From NCBI RefSeq assembly GCF_009938205.1, contig NZ_AP019655.1, positions 434,001 through 498,000 of the forward strand: DNA of 64,000 bases. Reading direction: 5' to 3'. Shown here piece after piece: positions 18,017 to 25,288 of this stretch. How positions within the stretch are numbered: the stretch's first letter is position 1; each line of letters opens with the position of its first letter. The stretch is from Vibrio panuliri (GTDB lineage Bacteria > Pseudomonadota > Gammaproteobacteria > Enterobacterales > Vibrionaceae). A program made the position numbers and the translations under genes. Under the pieces are notes generated by a model, which was given only the letters and a program-made list of their open reading frames with translations, was not told the DNA's origin and did not search any database.

Positions 18017-18739
18017 ATGAACTCCACTATCGATACTATCTTAGCCCATCGCTCAATTCGCCAATTTACCAATCAGCCGATTGATGCTGAAGCACTGGAC
18101 TTTATTTTACGCTCGGGGCTAGCCGCATCATCTTCGAGCTTATTGCAAGTAGTGTCGGTTGTTCGAGTGACAGAGCAGGATAAAAGAGATGAGTTGGCAA
18201 AAATGGCGGGCAATCAAGCTCATGTGAGTAATGCTGCTGAGTTTCTGGTCTTTTGTATCGATTATCAACGTCATAAGACTATCAACCCTAAGGTGCAAAG
18301 TGACTTTGCGGAGTTAGCCTTAATTGGTGCGATTGATGCAGGTATTATGGCGCAAAACTGTTTTCTTGCTGCAGAATCTTTGGGGCTGGGTGGGGTTTAT
18401 ATCGGTGGTTTGCGCAACAATGCCAAACAAGTTGATGAGCTACTGGGTTTACCTGCCCACTGCGCCGTTCTATTTGGTTTGTGCTTAGGTCACCCTGACC
18501 AAAATCCAGAAGTGAAGCCACGTTTGCCCATTGATGTCGTGGTACATCAAAACCAATATCAGCCGCTGGATCTCGATAAAATTGCCCAATACGATCAAGT
18601 GATGCAAGAGTACTATGCTAGCCGTTCAAGTAATCAAAAACAGAGCGCATGGTCGACCGAAGTGACGACTAAATTGGCTGGAGAGTCGCGCCCACATATT
18701 CTCGGTTATTTGCATGATAAGGGGTTACTAAAGCGCTAA
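18017..18739 (+). CDS. nfsA: NfsA-type oxygen-insensitive NADPH nitroreductase
   Basis: The protein has 240 residues, the same length as E. coli NfsA. It has the N-terminal HRSIRQFTNQPID FMN-phosphate contact motif and the central LGLGGVYIGGLRNN segment with the C-terminal GHPDQNPEVKPRLP of the flavin-reductase-P/NfsA group. It reduces nitroaromatics and quinones with NADPH through bound FMN in the cytoplasm. AAGGAAGGTGACCA before the ATG is a strong ribosome site. It is monocistronic and converges on the AraC-type gene. Confidence 0.92.
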   Translation: MNSTIDTILAHRSIRQFTNQPIDAEALDFILRSGLAASSSSLLQVVSVVRVTEQDKRDELAKMAGNQAHVSNAAEFLVFCIDYQRHKTINPKVQSDFAELALIGAIDAGIMAQNCFLAAESLGLGGVYIGGLRNNAKQVDELLGLPAHCAVLFGLCLGHPDQNPEVKPRLPIDVVVHQNQYQPLDLDKIAQYDQVMQEYYASRSSNQKQSAWSTEVTTKLAGESRPHILGYLHDKGLLKR

Positions 18740-18762
18740 AGCCTCACTACCGCTCACCGTAA

Positions 18763-18793
18763 CTCTGTGCAGAAATATCCGCACTGCACAGAG
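18763..18793. terminator. Hairpin between convergent nfsA and araC-type genes
   Basis: A perfect 10-bp inverted repeat, CTCTGTGCAG / CTGCACAGAG, with an 11-base loop lies between the two convergent genes. No T-run is present, so termination strength is uncertain. Confidence 0.5.
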
Positions 18794-18801
18794 CTGTGGT
18801 G

Positions 18802-19692
18802 CTAGGCTGCTTGGTGTGCGGCATCTTTAGGGGCGAGATTAAACTGGCGTTTGAACTCACGGCTAAACTGAGCGGCACTAGAGTAACCCACCATATCTGC
18901 GGCCTCATTGACGCGCTTTCCTTGGAAGCAGATAAGCTCACGTCCTTTATTGAGTCTCACTTTCTTAATGTATTGGATTGGGGATTCCAAGGTAACATTG
19001 CGAAATGCGGTATGAAAAGATGATACGCTCATGTTTGCCGCATTAGCCAGATCAGCAACATTCAATGTACTGGAGTAATTTGTGTGGATTTCTTGTAGCA
19101 CCGCAGCAATTCGACCATAGCGGCCTTCTTGGTCTGCAAGGTTGAACAAAGTATCCCCACTTTTGCTCAACAGCACAAAGAAGAGGACCTCTTCAACCAA
19201 GGCTTGGCCTAGAACATCGGCTTGTAAATCGTCACACAGTGCTTGCATTAAACGCTCACAGGCGGTGAGCAAGTTGGCATCAATAGGCTCGTGTCGAATA
19301 CTCATCTCAGAGTGTGAAGTAGGGTGAGTGAGCTCTGGGTGATGAAGCTTAATTTTTCCAACGAGCTTTTGCAGTAAAGGCATCGATATTTCAATACCTA
19401 GCCCAAGTAATGGCGAATTGTGATTAGGGAAAGCCTCACATTCGAGTGGCATTGGAACCCCCATAACTAAGCAATCTCCTTCGCCATAAGTGTGCCTTTG
19501 CCCTCCGGCATAGAGAGCTTTATGTCCCTGTCCCAATACTACAATACCTGATTGATACATCATTGACTGGCGAGGATGACCATTCTGACTACGGTAAAAA
19601 TGCACATTGTCGAGCTTAGTTGCCATGTTTCCTTCGAAATTATGCAGGTTGTTTAGATCAACAAAGCGCTGCATGAGAGATTTAAGTGACAT
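18802..19692 (-). CDS. AraC-family regulator, YqhC-like
   Basis: The ATG at 19692 (296 residues) has AGAGGT before it and is preferred to the longer frame. The N-terminal half is the AraC_N effector domain and the C-terminal 100 residues hold two helix-turn-helix motifs (NVADLANAANMSVSSFHTAF and VNEAADMVGYSSAAQFSREF). In E. coli the homologous regulator YqhC diverges from and activates yqhD in response to aldehydes. The same divergent layout here supports that role. Confidence 0.88.
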   Translation of the reverse strand: MSLKSLMQRFVDLNNLHNFEGNMATKLDNVHFYRSQNGHPRQSMMYQSGIVVLGQGHKALYAGGQRHTYGEGDCLVMGVPMPLECEAFPNHNSPLLGLGIEISMPLLQKLVGKIKLHHPELTHPTSHSEMSIRHEPIDANLLTACERLMQALCDDLQADVLGQALVEEVLFFVLLSKSGDTLFNLADQEGRYGRIAAVLQEIHTNYSSTLNVADLANAANMSVSSFHTAFRNVTLESPIQYIKKVRLNKGRELICFQGKRVNEAADMVGYSSAAQFSREFKRQFNLAPKDAAHQAA

Positions 19693-19827
19693 GTTTACCT
19701 CTGAGTGTTTTGTAGGAATAGTCATGTTATTTGGATTAATTGACCTTCATAATCGTAATTTCCAATACTATTATGCATACATCCCGGGCGAAATACACTT
19801 TTAAAAAGAATCAGCACAGAGGGCAAC

Positions 19828-20976
19828 ATGAAATTCTCTTATCAAAATTCAACACAAATCCTATTTGGCCAAGGTCAAATCAGTAGCATCACTCAAGCCA
19901 TCGATACGTCGAAGAAAGTTCTGGTCATCTATGGTGGTGGCTCAGTGAAAAAGAATGGCGTGTACCAGCAAGTGGAGAAGGCGTTAGAAAATCATAACTG
20001 GCTTGAATTCTCTGGTGTCGAGGCGAATCCGACCAAGGAAACCATGGATAAGGCTGTTGCGATTATTAAGCAGCAATCCGTTGATTTTATACTTGCAGTT
20101 GGAGGTGGCTCGGTTATTGATGGCGCTAAGTATGCCGCTGCAGCCGCCCACTATGATGGTGATGGATGGGACATTTTAACTGGGAATTACAAGCCTGAAG
20201 TGGCGACACCGATTGGCGTGATCTTGACGATTCCGGCGACAGGCTCGGAGTCCAACATCAACTCCGTGATTACTAAAGCGGAAACTCAACAGAAGCTGCC
20301 TTTTGCAGCGGCATGTGTACAACCTCTGTTTGCCGTGATGGATCCGGATGTAATGAAAACCCTACCAGAGAAGCAACTGGTGAATGGGATTGTGGATGCT
20401 TGGGTGCATGTCTGTGAGCAGTATATAACTAAAGCATCCGGCGCTCTCGTTCAAGACGGCTACTCAGAGGCGTTGTTGCGCGCTCTAAAAACCTTGGGCG
20501 ACACCTATGCCCAGCGTGACAATGACTTATGGCGAGCTAACTTAATGTGGACAGCCAACCAAGCACTCAATGGTCTTATCGCTGCTGGTGTTGAACAAGA
20601 TTGGGCGACTCATATGATTGGTCATGAGCTAACTGCGCTGTGGCATGTGGATCATGCGCGTTCTCTGGCGATAGTCCAACCTGCACTATTGCGCAATCAG
20701 ATTGAACATAAGCGTGCGAAACTTGAGCAGATGGGGCGCAATGTTTTTGCTCTACAAGAAAGCAGTGATCTTGCCGAGCGCACTATTGATGCGATTGAAG
20801 GTTTTTATAACCAACTGGGTGTCGCAACCAAACTTACGGAGCATAACGTCAGTAAGCAGCAAGCGATTGACCTAGTGATAGAGCGCTTAGAAGGGCACGG
20901 CATGATCGCATTGACGGAAAACCAAACGGTCACGCCAGTTGAAGCGCGCCAAATTCTGGAAAACGCCGTTGCATAA
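19828..20976 (+). CDS. yqhD: YqhD-type NADPH-dependent iron/zinc alcohol dehydrogenase
   Basis: This 382-residue protein has the dinucleotide-binding loop AVGGGSVIDGAKY and the metal ligands of group III alcohol dehydrogenases: Asp and His in VDAWVHVCEQY, and His residues in HMIGHELTAL and WHVDHARSLA. YqhD reduces a broad range of short aldehydes (including lipid-peroxidation products and methylglyoxal) with NADPH. It diverges from the AraC-type gene. Since no dedicated reductase for the linear alginate monomer is visible nearby, a secondary role there is conceivable but unsupported. Confidence 0.9.
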   Translation: MKFSYQNSTQILFGQGQISSITQAIDTSKKVLVIYGGGSVKKNGVYQQVEKALENHNWLEFSGVEANPTKETMDKAVAIIKQQSVDFILAVGGGSVIDGAKYAAAAAHYDGDGWDILTGNYKPEVATPIGVILTIPATGSESNINSVITKAETQQKLPFAAACVQPLFAVMDPDVMKTLPEKQLVNGIVDAWVHVCEQYITKASGALVQDGYSEALLRALKTLGDTYAQRDNDLWRANLMWTANQALNGLIAAGVEQDWATHMIGHELTALWHVDHARSLAIVQPALLRNQIEHKRAKLEQMGRNVFALQESSDLAERTIDAIEGFYNQLGVATKLTEHNVSKQQAIDLVIERLEGHGMIALTENQTVTPVEARQILENAVA

Positions 20977-21004
20977 CCAATCCAAAACTTAGTTTAGTTC
21001 GAGG

Positions 21005-21033
21005 AAAATAGCCGCATTTTGCGGCTATTTTTT
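21005..21033 (+). terminator. Terminator after yqhD
   Basis: AAAATAGCCGC / GCGGCTATTTT stem, 4-base loop, T-run. Confidence 0.88.
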
Positions 21034-21077
21034 ATATTATGCTGTCTTAAACATTAATGGAACCGAAAGGAAGTACG

Positions 21078-21407
21078 ATGTTAGATAAGTTATTTGTCTA
21101 TGGCACTCTTGGTCCGGGACGCCCAAATGAGCATGTGATGACCGCAATAGGCGGCGAGTGGCGTGAAGGTTATGTGCTTGGTTTTTTGAAAAACCAAGGC
21201 TGGGGCTCTGAGATGGGTTACCCAGGTATTGAGCTAAATGACGCTGGTGAGCAGGTGAGAGGTTTTGTTTTTACCTCAGAAAACCTAGCGAAAAACTGGC
21301 ATAAGCTGGATGAGTTTGAGGGCAGCGAATACGAACGCGTTGCTACGACAGTTCATTTAGATGAAGGTGGTGTTGTTGAAGCATATATCTATATGTTGAG
21401 TGAGTAA
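21078..21407 (+). CDS. Gamma-glutamylcyclotransferase-like (GGCT/AIG2) protein
   Basis: The ATG at 21078, after AAAGGAAG, gives 109 residues. The protein begins LDKLFVYGTLGPGRPN, the substrate-binding YGTL/P-loop of the GGCT fold, and carries the catalytic-type glutamate in LDEFEGSEYERV. Members cyclise gamma-glutamyl amines or peptides, but many bacterial ones have no known substrate. The gene stands alone, 122 bases before an HD-domain gene. Confidence 0.85.
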   Translation: MLDKLFVYGTLGPGRPNEHVMTAIGGEWREGYVLGFLKNQGWGSEMGYPGIELNDAGEQVRGFVFTSENLAKNWHKLDEFEGSEYERVATTVHLDEGGVVEAYIYMLSE

Positions 21408-21529
21408 TCAGGCGCTTTGGCGGTAATCTTCAATGATTCAAAAATCGCCAGATGTGCTGCTATCTTTATCTAAGACTGCAAGTAAAATTGAGTTGTCGTA
21501 CATATCGAAGTGACAATAAGGAAAACGGA

Positions 21530-22090
21530 ATGTCGCAGATAGAGATAAAACTAGAAAGACCTCGTGTAGAGTTATTGTTTGCTAAGTATCAAGAGGTGAT
21601 TGGTGATGACTATCTTGGTTATCGCAACCATGTTTATCGCACCATCACCTATGCAATGCATTTTCTTGATAACGACGAGCAATATGAACAGCTAGTCGAA
21701 ACGGCGTTTGTTTATCATGACATTGGCTTATGGACAGATCGCGAACTGGCCTACTTAGAGCCTTCCGAGATACTCGCACTATCAGATAATGCTCAGCATC
21801 AATGGGGCTTAGACCCTGATGCGTTGCGCGGCGCCATTCATTGGCACCATAAAATCTCGCCATACAAAGGCCCACATGCGAAAGTGATAGAAGCCTGTCG
21901 AAAAGCCGATTGGATTGATGCAACAAAAGGTGCGGTGCGCAAGGGAATGAGCAAAGAGCATATTCAGCAAGTCGAGCAAGCTTTCCCTAACCTTGGCTTT
22001 CATGACACTTTGCTTCGCTTAGCGAAAGACTATGGCGGCTCGACTCTTGTGGGGGGCGTTAAAGTGACACTCGGTATTGTAAAATGGTAA
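21530..22090 (+). CDS. HD-domain phosphohydrolase-like protein
   Basis: The ATG at 21530 follows AAGGAAAACGGA and gives 186 residues. Metal-binding HD motifs are visible: an early His in YRNHVYR, HDIGLW, a later HWHHK and a final Asp in KADWID. HD proteins hydrolyse phosphate esters or nucleotides, but no specific substrate is indicated. It is followed by a hairpin shared with convergent gldA. Confidence 0.8.
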   Translation: MSQIEIKLERPRVELLFAKYQEVIGDDYLGYRNHVYRTITYAMHFLDNDEQYEQLVETAFVYHDIGLWTDRELAYLEPSEILALSDNAQHQWGLDPDALRGAIHWHHKISPYKGPHAKVIEACRKADWIDATKGAVRKGMSKEHIQQVEQAFPNLGFHDTLLRLAKDYGGSTLVGGVKVTLGIVKW

Positions 22091-22107
22091 TCCGCTGTTA
22101 AGTAGAA

Positions 22108-22129
22108 AAGCAGCCAATGGTGGCTGCTT
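22108..22129. terminator. Bidirectional hairpin between the HD gene and gldA
   Basis: Perfect 9-bp stem AAGCAGCCA / TGGCTGCTT with a 4-base loop. Read leftward it is followed by TTCTAC, giving a modest terminator for gldA. Confidence 0.65.
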
Positions 22130-22152
22130 AAACTTAAGAGGAGGTGGTTAGA

Positions 22153-23238
22153 TTATTTTAACCCAAGCTGGTGAGCGGTTAAAATTGCTGCGTAAACATT
22201 GTCTGCAGTTACTGGGAATGGCATGTTGTGAATCGTTTCGCCTTCAGCGGTTGCGCCTTCAGCTACTTCAAACAATTTGGCATGATTTAACTCTTTCACG
22301 CCCATTTCAAACAAGTTTGTTGGCAAGCCAACAGAACGGCAGAAGCCCATTACCGTATTGATCTCTTCCATTGAAGCGTTCTCAAGCACGAGTTGAACCA
22401 ATGTGCCGAATGCGACTTTCTCACCATGGTAAAGGTGATGACACTCTTCTAATTTGGTTAGACCATTGTGAATGGCATGTGCACCCGCTAGACCACTACT
22501 TTCAAAACCAATGCCACTTAAGTAGGTGTTGGCTTCAATAATATTTTCTACCGCTTTTGAGCTGACGCCATTTTCAACCGCTATTTTTGCTTTAAGGCCA
22601 TCTTCTAGCAGTGTTTCATAACAAAGTTTTGCAAGCGCTTGTGCTGAACGCGTAGGGGCGCCGCCAGCCATTGTCGCTTTACCTGAAGTCATGTTTGCAC
22701 GCGCTTCAAAGTAAGTAGACAGCGCATCACCCATACCCGCAACCAGCAGACGCACTGGTGCTTTGGCGATAACCGCCGTATCCATGATCACCATATCAGG
22801 GTTTTTCGGGAACAATAGGTACTCAGCAAACTCGCCTTCAGGCGTGTAAATCACGGCGAGTGCTGATGTAGGAGCGTCAGTCGATGCGATAGTCGGTACA
22901 ACCACGACAGGAATCTTAGTATAGAAGGCAACAGATTTAGCTGTATCAAGTGTTTTACCACCACCAATGCCGATGATCACATCACTTTTCTGTGTCGCAC
23001 AAATATCGGTTAGGCGCTCAATCTCAACGCGAGAGCATTCGCCGTTGAAGATGTCCATTGCAAGCGGCAGTTCTTCTTTTGCAAAACTCTCTTTTACAGT
23101 GTCACCAACTAGACCCGTAACAAACTCGTCAGCGATAGCAAGTGGGTTAGTGCCAAGCGTTTTTACATAAGCAGCAATAGAGCCCAGAACGTTCTCACCT
23201 TGTACGTATTTACTTGGGCTGATAATGATTTTATCCAT
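22153..23238 (-). CDS. gldA: Glycerol dehydrogenase GldA
   Basis: This 361-residue group III metal-dependent dehydrogenase has the NAD loop GIGGGKTLDTAKSVAF. Its zinc ligands are Asp in AGMGDALSTYFEA, His in GLAGAHAIHNGL and His in HLYHGEKVAFGT, matching GldA. It oxidises glycerol to dihydroxyacetone with NAD+. It diverges from dhaKLM, which phosphorylates that product, so the two units form one glycerol-to-DHAP route. Confidence 0.95.
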   Translation of the reverse strand: MDKIIISPSKYVQGENVLGSIAAYVKTLGTNPLAIADEFVTGLVGDTVKESFAKEELPLAMDIFNGECSRVEIERLTDICATQKSDVIIGIGGGKTLDTAKSVAFYTKIPVVVVPTIASTDAPTSALAVIYTPEGEFAEYLLFPKNPDMVIMDTAVIAKAPVRLLVAGMGDALSTYFEARANMTSGKATMAGGAPTRSAQALAKLCYETLLEDGLKAKIAVENGVSSKAVENIIEANTYLSGIGFESSGLAGAHAIHNGLTKLEECHHLYHGEKVAFGTLVQLVLENASMEEINTVMGFCRSVGLPTNLFEMGVKELNHAKLFEVAEGATAEGETIHNMPFPVTADNVYAAILTAHQLGLK

Positions 23239-23573
23239 GATTGTTAGACCTTTTATAAGTAGAGACTGAAGTGTTTCAACGTTGCAATCATCCTAGGATT
23301 TTACGTCAGGTTGATGAAGTAAAATGCTCGCTTTATGAGCAGAACTATGAAGGCGGTGACAAAGGTTCGATTTTCAAAATCCCATTGTGGAACAAACTTT
23401 GGGCGCGGTCACTGTTAGTTAATCTTTGCAGCTTTTGCGTTCCAATTTGGAACGTTTTTATTGCTTGAAACGTTTCAACTTGAAACGAATATTTTTTCAT
23501 TGAGAACAACGCTTGCCCACTTAATATGCGATTAACCCCTACGAAAAATTTCGAATTACAAGAGAAACGGATG
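23239..23573. promoter_or_regulatory. Divergent gldA/dhaK control region
   Basis: This 335-base gap holds two perfect palindromes on the dhaK side: GTTCCAATTTGGAAC (23439-23453) and TTGAAACGTTTCAA (23465-23478). A further half-site, TTGAAACG, begins two bases after the second. They are candidate sites for DhaR or another regulator. I found no -24/-12 element with GG-N10-GC spacing, which argues against a sigma-54 promoter here. Confidence 0.5.
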
Positions 23574-24632
23574 ATGAAAAAGCTAATTAACAGTGTTGAA
23601 GATGTTGTGAAACAGCAGATGGAAGGTTTGGCCTTATCTCGCGCAGAACTAAAAGTGAACTACGAGCCTCGTTATATGTGGCACGAAGAGTCAAAAGGGC
23701 AAGTGGCATTGGTTTCTGGTGGTGGTTGCGGTCATGAACCTCTGCATGCGGGTTTTATTGGCAAAGGTATGTTGACAGGTGCCTGCCCGGGTGAAGTGTT
23801 TACATCGCCAACTCCAGATCAAATGTATGAGTGCGGCAACAAGGTAAATAGTGGTGAGGGCGTACTGTTCTTTATCAAAAACTACACGGGTGACGTATTA
23901 AACTTTGAAACGGCGGTTGAGCTGCTTCATGCTGATGGCGTAAAAGTGGGCTCGGTGCTAATTGACGATGACGTCGCAGTAAAAGATAGCCTTTACACTG
24001 CAGGTCGCCGTGGTGTGGCGGGAACCGTGTTGGTCGAGAAAATTGTAGGTGCGGCAGCTGATAAAGGTTATTCACTAGAGCAATGTGAAGAGTTAGCGCG
24101 TCGCGTCAATAATAACTGCCGCTCTTTTGGTGTCGCACTGAACGCATGTGTAGTTCCTGCGGCGGGTAAGCCTTCTTTTGTTCTTGCTGACGATGAAGTG
24201 GAATTTGGTGTTGGTATCCATGGCGAGCCGGGTATTGAACGAATTAAATATACAACAGCAGATGAGCTTGTCGACAAGATGTTCCTTGAGGTGAAAGAGA
24301 ACATCGCTTACTCACGCACTTTACGTATTTGGAACCGTGAAGATAGTGATTGGGATGAAGTAGAAACGGCGATCGAAGCATTCGAAGCAAACCAAGACTA
24401 TATCGCTATCGTTAACGGTTTGGGAGCGACACCTGAATCTGAACTTTATGGTGTGTATCGCCGCCTTGCACAAAATTGTCAGCAAGCGGGTTTCCGTCTA
24501 GTGCGTAACATGGTGGGTAACTACTGTACTTCCCTTAATATGGAAGGGGTCTCAATTACGTTACTAAAAGCCGACCAAGAGATGATCGATCTATTCGATG
24601 CTCCAGTCGATACAGCAGCAATTAAGTGGTAA
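23574..24632 (+). CDS. dhaK: Dihydroxyacetone kinase, substrate-binding subunit DhaK
   Basis: The start at 23574 (MKKLINSVEDVV) matches the family N-terminus and gives 352 residues; an ATG also sits just before it at 23571. H216 in VGIHGEPGIER is the histidine that binds dihydroxyacetone covalently. GGGCGHEPLH and NYTGDVLNFE are the other conserved substrate-site stretches. DhaK presents the sugar to DhaL-ADP. It is the first gene of dhaKLM. Confidence 0.96.
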   Translation: MKKLINSVEDVVKQQMEGLALSRAELKVNYEPRYMWHEESKGQVALVSGGGCGHEPLHAGFIGKGMLTGACPGEVFTSPTPDQMYECGNKVNSGEGVLFFIKNYTGDVLNFETAVELLHADGVKVGSVLIDDDVAVKDSLYTAGRRGVAGTVLVEKIVGAAADKGYSLEQCEELARRVNNNCRSFGVALNACVVPAAGKPSFVLADDEVEFGVGIHGEPGIERIKYTTADELVDKMFLEVKENIAYSRTLRIWNREDSDWDEVETAIEAFEANQDYIAIVNGLGATPESELYGVYRRLAQNCQQAGFRLVRNMVGNYCTSLNMEGVSITLLKADQEMIDLFDAPVDTAAIKW

Positions 24633-24648
24633 GGCGAGGAGAATTCAC

Positions 24649-25284
24649 ATGCAAATCGAAAAACAACAGATCATCAACTGGCTTGAACTTTGCGCGAAGA
24701 CTTACGAAGAGAACCAAGATTTTCTCACTGATCTTGACCGAGATATTGGTGATGCAGACCACGGTCTAAACATGAATCGCGGGTTCAAAAAGGTAGCAGA
24801 AACCTTGCCTACGGTTGAAAAACAAAACATCTCGACCATCTTTAAAAATACTGGCATGACGTTGCTATCCAGTGTTGGTGGTGCCAGTGGTCCCCTCTAT
24901 GGCACGCTGTTTATTCGCACTGCCGCTGCGGTTGGCACGCGCGAGCAACTTAGCTTCGAAGAGTTGATTGACTCGTTGAAAAGTGGCGTTGATGGGGTGG
25001 TTTCTCGCGGAAAAGCAGAGCAGGGTGATAAAACCATGTGTGACGTTTGGTTGCCAATGCTTACGTCGGTTAAGTCATTATTAGAAAGCGGCACAAGCGC
25101 GGATCATTTGCTGGATGAAATGGTGGATTTAGCGGAGAAAGGCGCAGTATCGACAATTGAAATGCAAGCGAAGAAAGGCCGCGCAAGTTATCTAGGTGAG
25201 CGTAGTGTCGGTCATCAAGACCCTGGTGCAACATCATCTCTGTTGATGATCAAAGCGCTGCGTCAAGCCATAGCAGGAAACTAA
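24649..25284 (+). CDS. dhaL: Dihydroxyacetone kinase, ADP-binding subunit DhaL
   Basis: AGGCGAGGAG precedes the ATG at 24649 (211 residues). The aspartate-rich DIGDADHGLNMNRG loop binds the magnesium-ADP cofactor, and SSVGGASGPLYGT forms the nucleotide pocket. In the PTS-type system ADP stays bound and is re-phosphorylated by DhaM. It lies 16 bases after dhaK and 4 before dhaM. Confidence 0.96.
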   Translation: MQIEKQQIINWLELCAKTYEENQDFLTDLDRDIGDADHGLNMNRGFKKVAETLPTVEKQNISTIFKNTGMTLLSSVGGASGPLYGTLFIRTAAAVGTREQLSFEELIDSLKSGVDGVVSRGKAEQGDKTMCDVWLPMLTSVKSLLESGTSADHLLDEMVDLAEKGAVSTIEMQAKKGRASYLGERSVGHQDPGATSSLLMIKALRQAIAGN

Positions 25285-25288
25285 GTAC

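Noticed and set aside
23380..23470. Possible sigma-54 promoters before dhaK (TTGTGGAACAAACTTTGGGC and TTGGAACGTTTTTATTGC)
   Set aside because: GG to GC spacing is 12 bases rather than 10, and DhaR lacks the sigma-54 contact loop.
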